A DNA stretch of 56,782 nucleotides. Origin: a virus. A model generated the notes under the pieces. The model searched no databases, had not been told where the DNA came from, and saw only the letters and a list, made by a program, of their open reading frames with translations. Made by a program: the position numbers and the translations under genes. The DNA is taken from IMG/VR virus record IMGVR_UViG_3300042885_000612, positions 1-56,782 of that record. One strand, 5' to 3'. Positions 15,080 to 23,500 of the stretch are shown here, one piece after another. The stretch's first letter is position 1. Each line of letters starts with the position of its first letter.

Positions 15080-15646
15080 ATGGTTATTAATGCGCTTTAT
15101 GGCAAATATTTTCAAAAGTCCAAGATATTTATATATCCGCTCTTGGGCATAAAAAGAGGGGCACCTGCTATTCCAACAGAGACTTATTTGTCTTGGGGAA
15201 AAAACTACAGCACCGAGGATATGAAGTTTATATGTGTGTATGAGAATAGAAAAGACATTGAATATTTAAAATTTGAAAAAGATGTTTTATTAACACATAC
15301 TAGGTTATGTGATTATGTGAAGGCTGATGATAACACTAGTGTATTTACATTTGATTTCTCTGATATGGGGATTGACTGGGATAATATAGTTAGTGGTAAT
15401 TACAGTAAACTTAATATGAATTTAAAGCGCAAAATTCTTGATTATTTTGACAAACATGGAGGTAACTATGTCTATGTATATAGTTATTTATTTCCAGAAA
15501 AATGGTATGACAGATATGCAGAACTATTAGATGTTCCTGTAAGTTTGTTAAGTAGTGTGGGTGAGTTATGTGACAAGCCTGATTTAGAAAAAGAAAATCT
15601 ACAAATTTCAGTTGCAGACTTGCAGAATTTAGAAATTATAGATTAA
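15080..15646 (+). CDS. Hypothetical protein
   Basis: A 188-residue protein, aromatic-rich, with segments KIFIYPLLGIKRG, TETYLSWGKNYSTEDMKFICVY and NYVYVYSYLFPEKWYDRYAELL. I recall similar sequences beside exonuclease genes of crAss-like and other Bacteroidota phages but no known function. There is no signal peptide or metal motif. It starts four bases after the exonuclease stop and lies in the same unit. Confidence 0.65.
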   Translation: MVINALYGKYFQKSKIFIYPLLGIKRGAPAIPTETYLSWGKNYSTEDMKFICVYENRKDIEYLKFEKDVLLTHTRLCDYVKADDNTSVFTFDFSDMGIDWDNIVSGNYSKLNMNLKRKILDYFDKHGGNYVYVYSYLFPEKWYDRYAELLDVPVSLLSSVGELCDKPDLEKENLQISVADLQNLEIID

Positions 15647-15672
15647 TTTGTATTTAATTAAAAAACCAACAA

Positions 15673-16020
15673 ATGACACAATCAATGATGCTTGTCCAAG
15701 CAACTTGGCAAGAAAAACAAACTTTTAGAATGATTCCTATTAATGATACATGCCCATATGTGGAATGTATTTTTGATCCAGGAACAAAAGTATTTGTAAT
15801 AATCTCTAAGATTAAAAAAACTACATTGCATATGCTGCCCAAACTAGATGAGTATGGACAGGCAATAGCTGGTACAAAAGGTATGAAACAGGAGAGACAC
15901 AAAGTAGAAGTGTTTCAAGAATTTTATATTGAAGATACTGAGGCTATGGAAGAATTAATCAAAATGTTTGCAGTTAATGCAAAGTTTGATTATAAGAAGT
16001 TTATGGCTGAGCAAGCTTAA
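15673..16020 (+). CDS. Hypothetical protein
   Basis: A 115-residue protein with a beta-rich N-terminal half (TFRMIPINDTCPYVECIFDP, KVFVIISKIKKTT) and a helical C-terminal half. No family is recognised. It starts after an A-rich leader (aaaaaaccaacaa), as other gap-preceded genes here do, and is followed by a strong terminator, so it ends the unit that begins at 12717. Confidence 0.65.
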   Translation: MTQSMMLVQATWQEKQTFRMIPINDTCPYVECIFDPGTKVFVIISKIKKTTLHMLPKLDEYGQAIAGTKGMKQERHKVEVFQEFYIEDTEAMEELIKMFAVNAKFDYKKFMAEQA

Positions 16021-16040
16021 ACAATACCAAAAAACCAGAA

Positions 16041-16071
16041 AGAGGGTGGGTACCAAACACCCTCTTTTTTT
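16041..16071 (+). terminator. Strong intrinsic terminator
   Basis: A perfect 8-bp stem agagggtg / caccctct with a 9-base loop followed by six T residues. It closes the transcription unit that ends at 16020. Confidence 0.9.
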
Positions 16072-16113
16072 ATTTACTTAAATGGGGGAACAGCTTAACT
16101 GAACACAAGTCTT

Positions 16114-16344
16114 ATGGGTGATAGAGAATATGGTCGTTGTGACATATGTAAGTTAAATAATAATTTAACTAGGACTTATTTTCATTTTCCAATTGCATGT
16201 CAGTGTTGTGGATCTACTCATCATGAAATGATTAGTCATTGCAGCAAGTGTGAACCAAAAATGCCTAAAATAACAAAAGTAGAACTATCCACAAATAAAC
16301 TACTTGATCCAATTGCTAATGGTTTATTTAAAAAAGTAATATGA
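16114..16344 (+). CDS. Small zinc-ribbon protein
   Basis: A 76-residue protein with CDIC near residues 9-12, CQCC near 30-33 and HCSKC near 42-46. This CxxC...CxxC...CxxC pattern could hold one or two zinc ions. It begins about 40 bases after the terminator hairpin and its stop overlaps the DNA polymerase start by four bases (ATGA), so it is co-translated with the polymerase. It could be a small DNA-binding or polymerase-accessory factor; I do not recognise a named family. Confidence 0.7.
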   Translation: MGDREYGRCDICKLNNNLTRTYFHFPIACQCCGSTHHEMISHCSKCEPKMPKITKVELSTNKLLDPIANGLFKKVI

Positions 16345-18242
16345 GAACACATTGGGTAATGGACTATGAAACTCTTAGTAATTGTTTCATGGGAGTCTTT
16401 GAAGATGTAAAATCTGAACATCAAGAAATTTTTATCATTCATAAAAGTAGAAATGATACTGAAGATTTTGCTAACTTCCTGTATAGAAATGCAACACATG
16501 GAGAATGGCATGTTAGTTTTAATGGTTTGGCTTTTGACAGTCAAATAACTGAATATGTTATTAGAAATGCAGACCAACTCAAAATAATGAGTGGTGATGA
16601 AGTTGCTAGAAAGCTATATCAAATAGCACAACAAACAATCTCTAATCAGAACCAAGGAAATTTTCCTGAATTTGGACCTAGAGATTTGACAATTAAGCAG
16701 TTAGATGTATTTAAACTTAACCACTGGGATAATCCAGCTAAAAGAAGTTCACTAAAGTGGATTCAGTTTAGTATGGATTGGAAGAATATAGTGGACATGC
16801 CAATACATCATACTACTGAGATTGAAAATGAGGGACAAATAAACAATATTTTAAAGTATTGTATAAATGATGTCAAGTCAACTAAAGCTATTATGCAATT
16901 AAGTAAAAGCCAAATTGATTTGAGAAGAGATCTTACTAATGAATATGAAATTGACTTATATTCTGCATCAGAACCAAGGATATCTAAAGAACTTTTTATG
17001 TATTTTCTCAGTAAAAAGACTGGGATTAAAAAAGCACAACTTAGAAAACTTAGAACTTTGCGGGATAAGATTGAAGTCAAACATATAATTCTACCTTATA
17101 TTCAATTTACTACAGCTCCATTTCAAAAGTTATTAGAAAAATTTAAAGAGGCAGTAATATTTCCTAATGAAACAAAAGGAGGCTTTAAGTATTCTGTAAA
17201 CTACAAAGGAGTAAAAACAGATTTTGGTCTTGGTGGTGTCCATGGTGCTAGAGAAACTAAAGTTTATGAATCTAATGAAGACATGATAATTATGACTTCA
17301 GATGTTGTAAGTTTTTATCCTAATCTAGCTATTAGAAATAAATGGGCTCCTGCACATTTACCTAAACAAGAATTTTGTGAACTGTATGAATGGTTTTTTG
17401 AAGAAAGAAAAAAGATCCCAAAGAAAGATCCCAAGAATTATGTATATAAGATTATTCTTAATTCAACTTATGGACTCAGCAATGATGAGAATAGTTTTCT
17501 ATATGATCCACAGTTTACCATGAGGATTACAATTAATGGTCAGCTAAGTCTTACAATGTTGTATGAAATGATTTGTGAAGAAATTCCAGATGCTGTTCCT
17601 TTAATGCAGAATACAGATGGTCTTGAGACTATGATACCTAGAAAGTATGAAGCTAAATATATGGAAATCTGCAAGAGGTGGGAAGAAATGACTAATCTAC
17701 AGTTAGAACATGATAAGTATACTAAATTAATACTTGGTGATGTCAATAACTATATAGCTATCACTGAAGATGGTAAGTCTAAGTGTAAAGGTAGATTTGA
17801 GTTTGCAGACCTTGCACTTCATAAAAACAAAAGTTTTTTAGTTGTACCTAAAGCATTACATGCATATTTTGTAGAAGGGGTTGAACCTGAAACATATATT
17901 AGGAATTGCACTGATATATTTGATTTTTGTGGTGGTGTCAAGATTAGAGGAGACTGGAAGTTTTTCCAACATTTTGTAAAAGATGGAGAGTATACAGTAA
18001 AAGAACTGCAGCATACTATAAGATATTATATATGTAAGTCTGGTTCTAAAATTATTAAGAAGAATAATTCTGATAATAGAGAAATTCAGGTTGAAGCCGG
18101 AAAATGGATGCAACAGGTGCTAAATGCACATGTAAAACTTCCTATAGATGAATATGAAATCAATTATGATTTTTATATTGAAAAAGTAAGAAAAGAAATA
18201 CAAAGCTTACAACCTATTATAAATCAATTAAGTTTATTTTAA
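16341..18242 (+). CDS. DNA polymerase, family B, with 3'-5' exonuclease
   Basis: The replicative polymerase, 633 residues, compact for family B. Exonuclease motifs: Exo I MDYETLSN (Asp8, Glu10), Exo II SFNGLAFDSQI and Exo III YCINDVKSTK. Polymerase motifs: A MTSDVVSFYPNLAIRNKWAP, B YKIILNSTYGLSND and C LMQNTDGLET. Motif C has Asn-Thr-Asp instead of Asp-Thr-Asp; the second Asp, the metal ligand, is kept. FGLGGVHGARE before motif A is another family feature. The 3' third is short and lacks a large thumb extension. It is coupled to the zinc-ribbon gene and followed one base later by the DUF932-like gene. Confidence 0.92.
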   Translation: MRTHWVMDYETLSNCFMGVFEDVKSEHQEIFIIHKSRNDTEDFANFLYRNATHGEWHVSFNGLAFDSQITEYVIRNADQLKIMSGDEVARKLYQIAQQTISNQNQGNFPEFGPRDLTIKQLDVFKLNHWDNPAKRSSLKWIQFSMDWKNIVDMPIHHTTEIENEGQINNILKYCINDVKSTKAIMQLSKSQIDLRRDLTNEYEIDLYSASEPRISKELFMYFLSKKTGIKKAQLRKLRTLRDKIEVKHIILPYIQFTTAPFQKLLEKFKEAVIFPNETKGGFKYSVNYKGVKTDFGLGGVHGARETKVYESNEDMIIMTSDVVSFYPNLAIRNKWAPAHLPKQEFCELYEWFFEERKKIPKKDPKNYVYKIILNSTYGLSNDENSFLYDPQFTMRITINGQLSLTMLYEMICEEIPDAVPLMQNTDGLETMIPRKYEAKYMEICKRWEEMTNLQLEHDKYTKLILGDVNNYIAITEDGKSKCKGRFEFADLALHKNKSFLVVPKALHAYFVEGVEPETYIRNCTDIFDFCGGVKIRGDWKFFQHFVKDGEYTVKELQHTIRYYICKSGSKIIKKNNSDNREIQVEAGKWMQQVLNAHVKLPIDEYEINYDFYIEKVRKEIQSLQPIINQLSLF

Positions 18243-18243
18243 A

Positions 18244-19539
18244 ATGCCAAAGAAAATTTCAAATTGTACAAAGGGACACTTAGTTAGTGTTCCATTACCT
18301 AATCATGGTGCTACTTATACTGTTATAAGTCACCAATTTGTTATTGATTATGCCTATACAGCCCTTGCTAATGCAGGGTTTGGTATTGTAGATGAGGAGT
18401 ACAGATGTACTGCTGATGGGCAAATTGCTCAAGGAATTTATAGATTAAATTATAATTCAGATCCTGAATTAACTATGATGTTTGCATGGACAAACAGTTA
18501 TAATAAACAAGTAAAGTTTAAATGTGTAGTTGGTGCTTATAGTTTAAAAACTGGTTCTACTATGATTTCTGGTGAAGTTGGTAGTTGGGTTAGAAAACAT
18601 ACAGGTACTGCAGATGCAGAAGTAAAAGCTACTATTGATGATTATGTGGCTAATGCACATATGTATTATAATCAACTTGTTTCTGATAAAGCTGCTATGG
18701 AAGTTGTAACATTGAATAAAAGAAAACAGTCTCAGCTATTAGGAGTATTGTTTGCTGAATATGAAATTCTTACTACTGAACAAGCTAGTCTGGTAAGAGA
18801 TCAAATGAAGAAACCAATACATGTATTTGCTAATACAGATAGTTTGTGGGCATTCTATAATTTTATAACTCATGCACTTCAGTCATCACATCCTAAAACT
18901 TGGATGGAAGATCAAAGAATCCTACATTACTTTATAGGAACTATTTGTGATTTTAGTGCACCAGTTCAACAAATAAGTACACCAGTTCCTGTTTTAAGTA
19001 CACCACCTCAAGAAGATGTAGATCCTAATCAGATTAATTTACTTGATGCTATTGCTCAAGCAGAAGCTGAGGCAGATTTAGAAGCAGATCAAATAGATGA
19101 AGACATTAGATATGCTAAAGCAGAAGAAGAAAGTGGTACAAATGGGTCTGATTTTGATATAGATTTGCACCAGTCTGAAGAAGTAGTTGCAGATGTTGTT
19201 GAAGACATAGAAGTTCCATTTGATATTGATGAGGATGATGATGCTGTGTTAGATTCATTACTAGTTCCAATAGAAAAACCGGAGCCTGTTGCAACTATAG
19301 AAGATTATTTAGCTAGTAAAAATGAAGAGGAAGTTAGTCCTGAAAAAACAGAGGACATTTTTCCCCAAATTGATTTTGTAGTTGATACAGTTGAACTTAA
19401 TGAAACTACAAAGATGTCTGTAGTAGTTGTTGAAGAACCATTAAACACTTCAGTTGATGATGATTTTAGTTTTGATTTAGATTTTAATGAAACTGAAACA
19501 GAAGAAAAAGATAAACAGTCTTTTGATTTTGATTTCTAG
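18244..19539 (+). CDS. DUF932-like protein with long acidic tail
   Basis: A 431-residue protein. Residues 1-235 form a compact domain with LPNHGATYTVISHQFVID, MMFAWTNSYNKQVKFKCVVG and ISGEVGSWVRKHTG, resembling the DUF932 (phage/plasmid-like) family. Its function is unknown, but it is often near replication genes. Residues 245-431 are a strongly acidic low-complexity tail rich in E/D/V ending QSFDFDF. The tip recalls SSB-like tails with a terminal Phe. The tail may bind replication proteins or mimic DNA. The gene directly follows the polymerase gene and is closed by two hairpins. Confidence 0.6.
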   Translation: MPKKISNCTKGHLVSVPLPNHGATYTVISHQFVIDYAYTALANAGFGIVDEEYRCTADGQIAQGIYRLNYNSDPELTMMFAWTNSYNKQVKFKCVVGAYSLKTGSTMISGEVGSWVRKHTGTADAEVKATIDDYVANAHMYYNQLVSDKAAMEVVTLNKRKQSQLLGVLFAEYEILTTEQASLVRDQMKKPIHVFANTDSLWAFYNFITHALQSSHPKTWMEDQRILHYFIGTICDFSAPVQQISTPVPVLSTPPQEDVDPNQINLLDAIAQAEAEADLEADQIDEDIRYAKAEEESGTNGSDFDIDLHQSEEVVADVVEDIEVPFDIDEDDDAVLDSLLVPIEKPEPVATIEDYLASKNEEEVSPEKTEDIFPQIDFVVDTVELNETTKMSVVVVEEPLNTSVDDDFSFDLDFNETETEEKDKQSFDFDF

Positions 19540-19542
19540 GAG

Positions 19543-19563
19543 CCTTGGCTTATAACACCAAGG
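19543..19563 (+). other. Small hairpin after the DUF932-like gene
   Basis: A 6-bp stem ccttgg / ccaagg with a 9-base loop, directly after the TAG at 19539 and before the stronger terminator at 19577. It lacks its own T-run, so it is more likely an RNA 3'-end protector or processing site than a terminator. Confidence 0.45.
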
Positions 19564-19576
19564 GTTAATACTAATT

Positions 19577-19608
19577 AAGGGAATGCAGAAATGTGTTCCC
19601 TTTTTTTT
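19577..19608 (+). terminator. Intrinsic terminator before the MazG-like gene
   Basis: A 7-bp stem aagggaa / ttccctt with a 12-base loop followed by a T-run of about eight. It ends the polymerase/DUF932 unit. The hairpin excludes an earlier start codon for the next gene. Confidence 0.8.
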
Positions 19609-19619
19609 ATCTTTACAAT

Positions 19620-20027
19620 ATGGAAAAACAATTAAAAGCAGTGGCAGAGTTCCACAAAGCATTTGGTCAAAAAGATGGTAAGTGGCCACAATTATTATCT
19701 AATGCAGAGTATGATTTAAGACATACTCTTATGAAAGAAGAAAATGATGAATATCTTGAAGCATGTTATAACAAATCTCTAGTAGAAATTGCAGATGCTC
19801 TTGGTGATCAATTATATATTCTATGTGGTACAATTCTTAAACATGGTATGCAACACATTATAGAAGATGTATTTAATGAAATACAGTCTAGTAACATGAG
19901 TAAATTAGGTGAAGATGGAAAACCTGTTCTCAGAGAAGATGGAAAGATTCTTAAGGGCCCTGGATATTACCGTCCAGATATCAGTAAGTTTATTAAAGTT
20001 GACACAGATGCATCCAGTAACATTTAG
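19620..20027 (+). CDS. MazG-like nucleotide pyrophosphohydrolase
   Basis: A 135-residue all-alpha NTP pyrophosphatase of the MazG/PRA-PH superfamily, which hydrolyses nucleoside triphosphates and may clear damaged nucleotides or host alarmones. The metal motif EENDE (40-44) is followed by EIADALGD (56-63), the expected EExxE...ExxD layout. The C-terminal KGPGYYRPDI is typical of phage members. A longer frame reaches 19593, but that start sits inside the terminator hairpin, so MEKQLKAV at 19620 is preferred. The next gene starts inside its 3' end. Confidence 0.8.
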   Translation: MEKQLKAVAEFHKAFGQKDGKWPQLLSNAEYDLRHTLMKEENDEYLEACYNKSLVEIADALGDQLYILCGTILKHGMQHIIEDVFNEIQSSNMSKLGEDGKPVLREDGKILKGPGYYRPDISKFIKVDTDASSNI

Positions 20028-20190
20028 AAAAAAGATGATTGAAGCTTACATGGCAGGAGCTGAAGCTATGGCAAGTGGAGATATAGATGAGCCAAATAAA
20101 AAAGATGCCAGAGACTGGTATGATAATGAGTATGGTGTCTTAGACACTGAGGAGAAATGTGACTGTTGTGAAGATGATGGAGACTCTTAA
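20008..20190 (+). CDS. Small hypothetical protein (MHPVTFRKKM start)
   Basis: A 60-residue acidic protein with EAYMAGAEAMASGDI and KDARDWYDNEYG, a pattern I have seen in small phage proteins (a short helix followed by the DWYDNEYG motif), then a cysteine pair CDCC near the C-terminus. The chosen start overlaps the MazG-like gene by 20 bases; the next in-frame ATG at 20035 would give a 51-residue protein just after that gene's stop. A much longer upstream extension in this frame runs through the MazG-like gene and is not credible. Function unknown. Confidence 0.6.
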   Translation: MHPVTFRKKMIEAYMAGAEAMASGDIDEPNKKDARDWYDNEYGVLDTEEKCDCCEDDGDS

Positions 20191-20428
20191 ATGTTTTCAC
20201 TGTGGTATTGATAAACCATTAGAGAAATTCAAGGATAATACAAGAAAATATCAGATTAAAAGTGCAAAAGGTAAATGTATTGTATGTAAAGCATGTTCTT
20301 TTCATAAAGCATTGAAAACATTATCTGTAGTTAGATATGATTTTGAAGAAAAGAATTTTAAAGTGATAAACTTTAAAAACCAATATGAAGTCTTAGACTT
20401 CTATAACAATGAAGGGGGAGAGCTGTAA
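20174..20428 (+). CDS. Small zinc-finger protein at the end of the left block
   Basis: An 84-residue protein starting MMETLKCFHCGIDKPLEKF; the frame could also start at a GTG at 20159. CFHC and CIVCKAC give a CxxC...CxxCxxC zinc-binding pattern, similar to zinc-finger phage proteins with an HNH-like or treble-clef look, but no HNH catalytic residues are visible. The start lies inside the previous gene. The stop codon sits in the loop of the terminator hairpin that ends the plus-strand block. Confidence 0.7.
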   Translation: MMETLKCFHCGIDKPLEKFKDNTRKYQIKSAKGKCIVCKACSFHKALKTLSVVRYDFEEKNFKVINFKNQYEVLDFYNNEGGEL

Positions 20429-20452
20429 TAGGCTCTCTCCCTTCTTTTTTTT
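20412..20452 (+). terminator. Terminator at the convergence of the two gene blocks
   Basis: A 12-bp stem aagggggagagc / gctctctccctt with one G-T pair and an 8-base loop, followed by c and a run of eight T residues. The TAA of the last plus-strand gene lies in the loop. On the minus strand the same stem lacks a T-run (the plus-strand side upstream is not A-rich), so the terminator works mainly for plus-strand transcripts. Confidence 0.9.
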
Positions 20453-20453
20453 C

Positions 20454-20594
20454 TTACCTACCTTGGGCCCTATAAGACTTCTTGTAGTTCCTAGACTTCT
20501 TTGACTTAGAAGTTTTGGTTTTAGCATGCACCCCTGGACGGGAAACTTTTGGTTTAATGTATGCTTTTACTGTTCCTGTTGTTGCTTTTGCCAT
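20454..20594 (-). CDS. 46-residue very basic protein
   Basis: A short frame, easy to miss, starts with ATG at 20592-20594, one base after the stop of the 1934-codon gene. It ends with TAA at 20454-20456, just before the convergent terminator. The product begins MAKATTGTVKAYIKPKVSRP and ends SKKSRNYKKSYRAQGR; about one third of the residues are Lys or Arg. I recall similar small basic proteins ending in YR-GQGR beside virion genes of Bacteroidota phages. A DNA- or RNA-binding virion or packaging role is plausible but not shown. Confidence 0.75.
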   Translation of the reverse strand: MAKATTGTVKAYIKPKVSRPGVHAKTKTSKSKKSRNYKKSYRAQGR

Positions 20595-20595
20595 T

Positions 20596-23500
20596 TTATC
20601 TTAGATTTTGGAATTGTTCATCACTCTTAATTGCCTGAATAGGGTCATAGTTTTTACCTTTAATACCATACAAACTAAATAAATGATTCCATAGTTTATA
20701 ATCAAAGGTACCATCTTCATCTTTCATTTGCCAAGGGTAAGGTCCTACTTCAGATTTATAAACTGCTTTTTCATCACCAGTTGCTATGTAGTACAAATCT
20801 GCTAATATTTTCAAGTAAAGTTTAACAGTAGGTCCAAATGCTATAGATGTAACATTTCCATACTGTAACCATTCTTGAGGTGAAACAAAGGCAGCATTCT
20901 CTCTACGAACTGTTATAAGTTGATATAACATATGGTTTGATAACCAACCAAGTTTTCCAAACTCCTCTTCTCTCTGTCTCATTTTTTCAAATCTATCCTC
21001 ATCACCTTCATCATATCCATATAAGAACATAGTTGCAAGAGCCATGATCATAAGTAAGACACCTTCAGTAGCTATCTTCCTAAATGCAGCTTTTTCTTCA
21101 TCAGTCATTATAGGTAAATAAGCCATACCTGTTTTCAAGAATTTCATAGCACCTATAACCCCTGTTACATAGTATCCACGGGTAGTAGTTCCTAAATCCC
21201 AATTATATACATGACCCCATCTATTACCTTTAGACATATCAGCTTGAAATCTATTCAAGAACATTTGAGTTGCATACTTCTTATAGAAAGTAAATAATCT
21301 AAACAATAAAAACTGATCTGCTTGTGGAGAATCTAATTCTTCCATACCACCATTAGTTCTTTTAACAACACCTTGAATTTTTAATTTCATGTTGTTGAAC
21401 TTAGAGGCTTTAGAAATAATTATAGTATCTCCCGGTTGAAAACCATCAAGAGTTTTTACTTTATTTTTAGCTTGCAGTTCTTCTACAGTCATGTTATACT
21501 TTTTAGCTAAAGATTCAAATGTTTCACCTTCAGCAAAAGTATGTTCAATAGGATTAGGAGACCATTCAGGATCTATCCCATCTTTAAGTTTTAATTTTCT
21601 ATCTGCATCTAACTCAAATGCATCAATGTAATCTATTTGTTTTGGAGAACCATCTGGTTGTTTTTGTTCTACCTTTTGGAAGTACATCATACCACCAAAT
21701 ATCTGCAGAGATGCTTCAACATCCAAGAATCTTCTTGGGTCATACATCCATGAACCATCAAAGAAATCTTTAATAAAAGTTCTAGAACTTGATTTACCAA
21801 AGTCTTGTTTAGTTTTATCAGGAATAGGACTAAAGTTTTCAATTAATTGCATCTTCAATCCTTTAGGGCCCTTTGCATAGATATCTTTTTGCATTTCAAT
21901 CATAGCAGTAGCAGACCAAGCTCTACCTTTAGCAAATGCCATAGGGTTATAATAGGTAGCTGCAGCAGCTTCAATACTGTTTTGTATAACAGCACCAAAC
22001 CTGTTTTTCATAGCAGAAACCATATCCATTGCAATAAAGGATCTACTTGCATTCTTCATTAAGAAGTTTGCAGCTTTTGTAAGAATAGGGTTTTCTTGTT
22101 CAAATCCTGAATAAGCCTGACCATAGAAAGTTTTATCAATAAAATAATCCATTGCTTGAGCTCTTCTATTTGTATTAGCATTTAATAAAGCTAACTTACC
22201 TGTACTCTTATGGATATTCTTACTAAATGTATTTGTTTTTTTAATTGCATTACTTGGATCATTCATTACATCACTAATAGCTTTAGCAAGTGGTTCTTCT
22301 TTTATCAATGCATCTTGCTCATTAAGTGAATGCAAGTAAGTATAGAATGCTCTCAATACATCTTGAGATACAGATTCTTTTTTCAATCTATATAAACCTC
22401 TCACAGGTATTTTAGTAATTGGTTGACCTTGTAAATCTGTTTCAATTAACATGGCTTCTGAATCAACATTAAATCCAGGTTGTGTTTCTGGATCATCTGC
22501 AGACTTAGTAACAAATGATTTCATAAAATCACCTATACCAGATAGTTTACTTCCTAAATCATCTTTTGCTTTACCAGATTGTACAAGTTCAACATTTGTC
22601 CACTGTCTAAATCTAGCTAAATCTAAATACAATTTAGAACTTGCCGGCTTACCTTCTTGTACTTTTAAATATTCTTTCTTAATTGCATCAAGTAGTTTAA
22701 ACTCGGCACCATTTTTATCTAAAGCTTCATACTCAGGATTAATATATTTTTTATCAGTTGCATCTGCTCTAGGTAAGAAGTTACCTTTATTATCTATTTC
22801 AACACCAACTTTTAAATTAATATTACCAGTTGATGCATCATAACCAGTTCTCCATTCTTTTTTAATTCTTTGATTATAATATCTACCTGCAGGAACTCCT
22901 CTTATAACAATAGGTTCTCCTGTGGCAGCATCTTTAAGAACAGTAGTCTTATAATGTTTTATATCAGACGGTATTACATCTGTCCAAGCTTTAGTTCTAT
23001 AATACATCATTTCCCAAGCTTTAGTAGTAGGATTATAACCTACTTTTTGGTAATGATTTCTAAGGAACCATTCTCTAAACTTATCATTTTTTGACATTGC
23101 ATCATACAAATCTGCAGAGTTAACCCATGTATCAGCATTTTCTGTATTTATACTTTCAGATACTTCAGTATCACCAAGTGCTTCATAAAATGCAGCCATG
23201 TAATATTCAGTAGGAACTTTACTTGTAAGACCCTGAATTTCTCTGAGTATTTTTTTATACTCTTTCAGTATTAGTGGAGGCATACCAATGTTATTCTTAG
23301 TTGCAATAAGAGAGTTATATTCCAACATCTCATCATCAGTAAGAGTTTCACCATTGGCACTTCTTTCATCATAGGTTTTGAGTTTTACTAGATTCTCTTT
23401 ACTCAAACCACTTCCTGTATCAAACTGATCTTGAAGCTTAACAATCTCTTCTTCTAGATCTTTAATTTTTTCTAATACAGCATTAGTATATTGTAAGGCA

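Noticed and set aside
19593-19619. Upstream start of the MazG-like frame at 19593.
   Set aside because: It would begin inside the terminator hairpin, and the added residues (MFPFFYLYN) do not fit the family's N-terminus.
19909-20007. Extension of the small gene at 20008-20190 upstream to 19909.
   Set aside because: It would overlap more than 100 bases of the MazG-like gene in another frame; the extra residues look like shadow coding.
20159-20173. GTG start for the zinc-finger gene at 20174-20428.
   Set aside because: An ATG pair lies five codons later, right before the conserved cysteine segment, and is preferred; not excluded.
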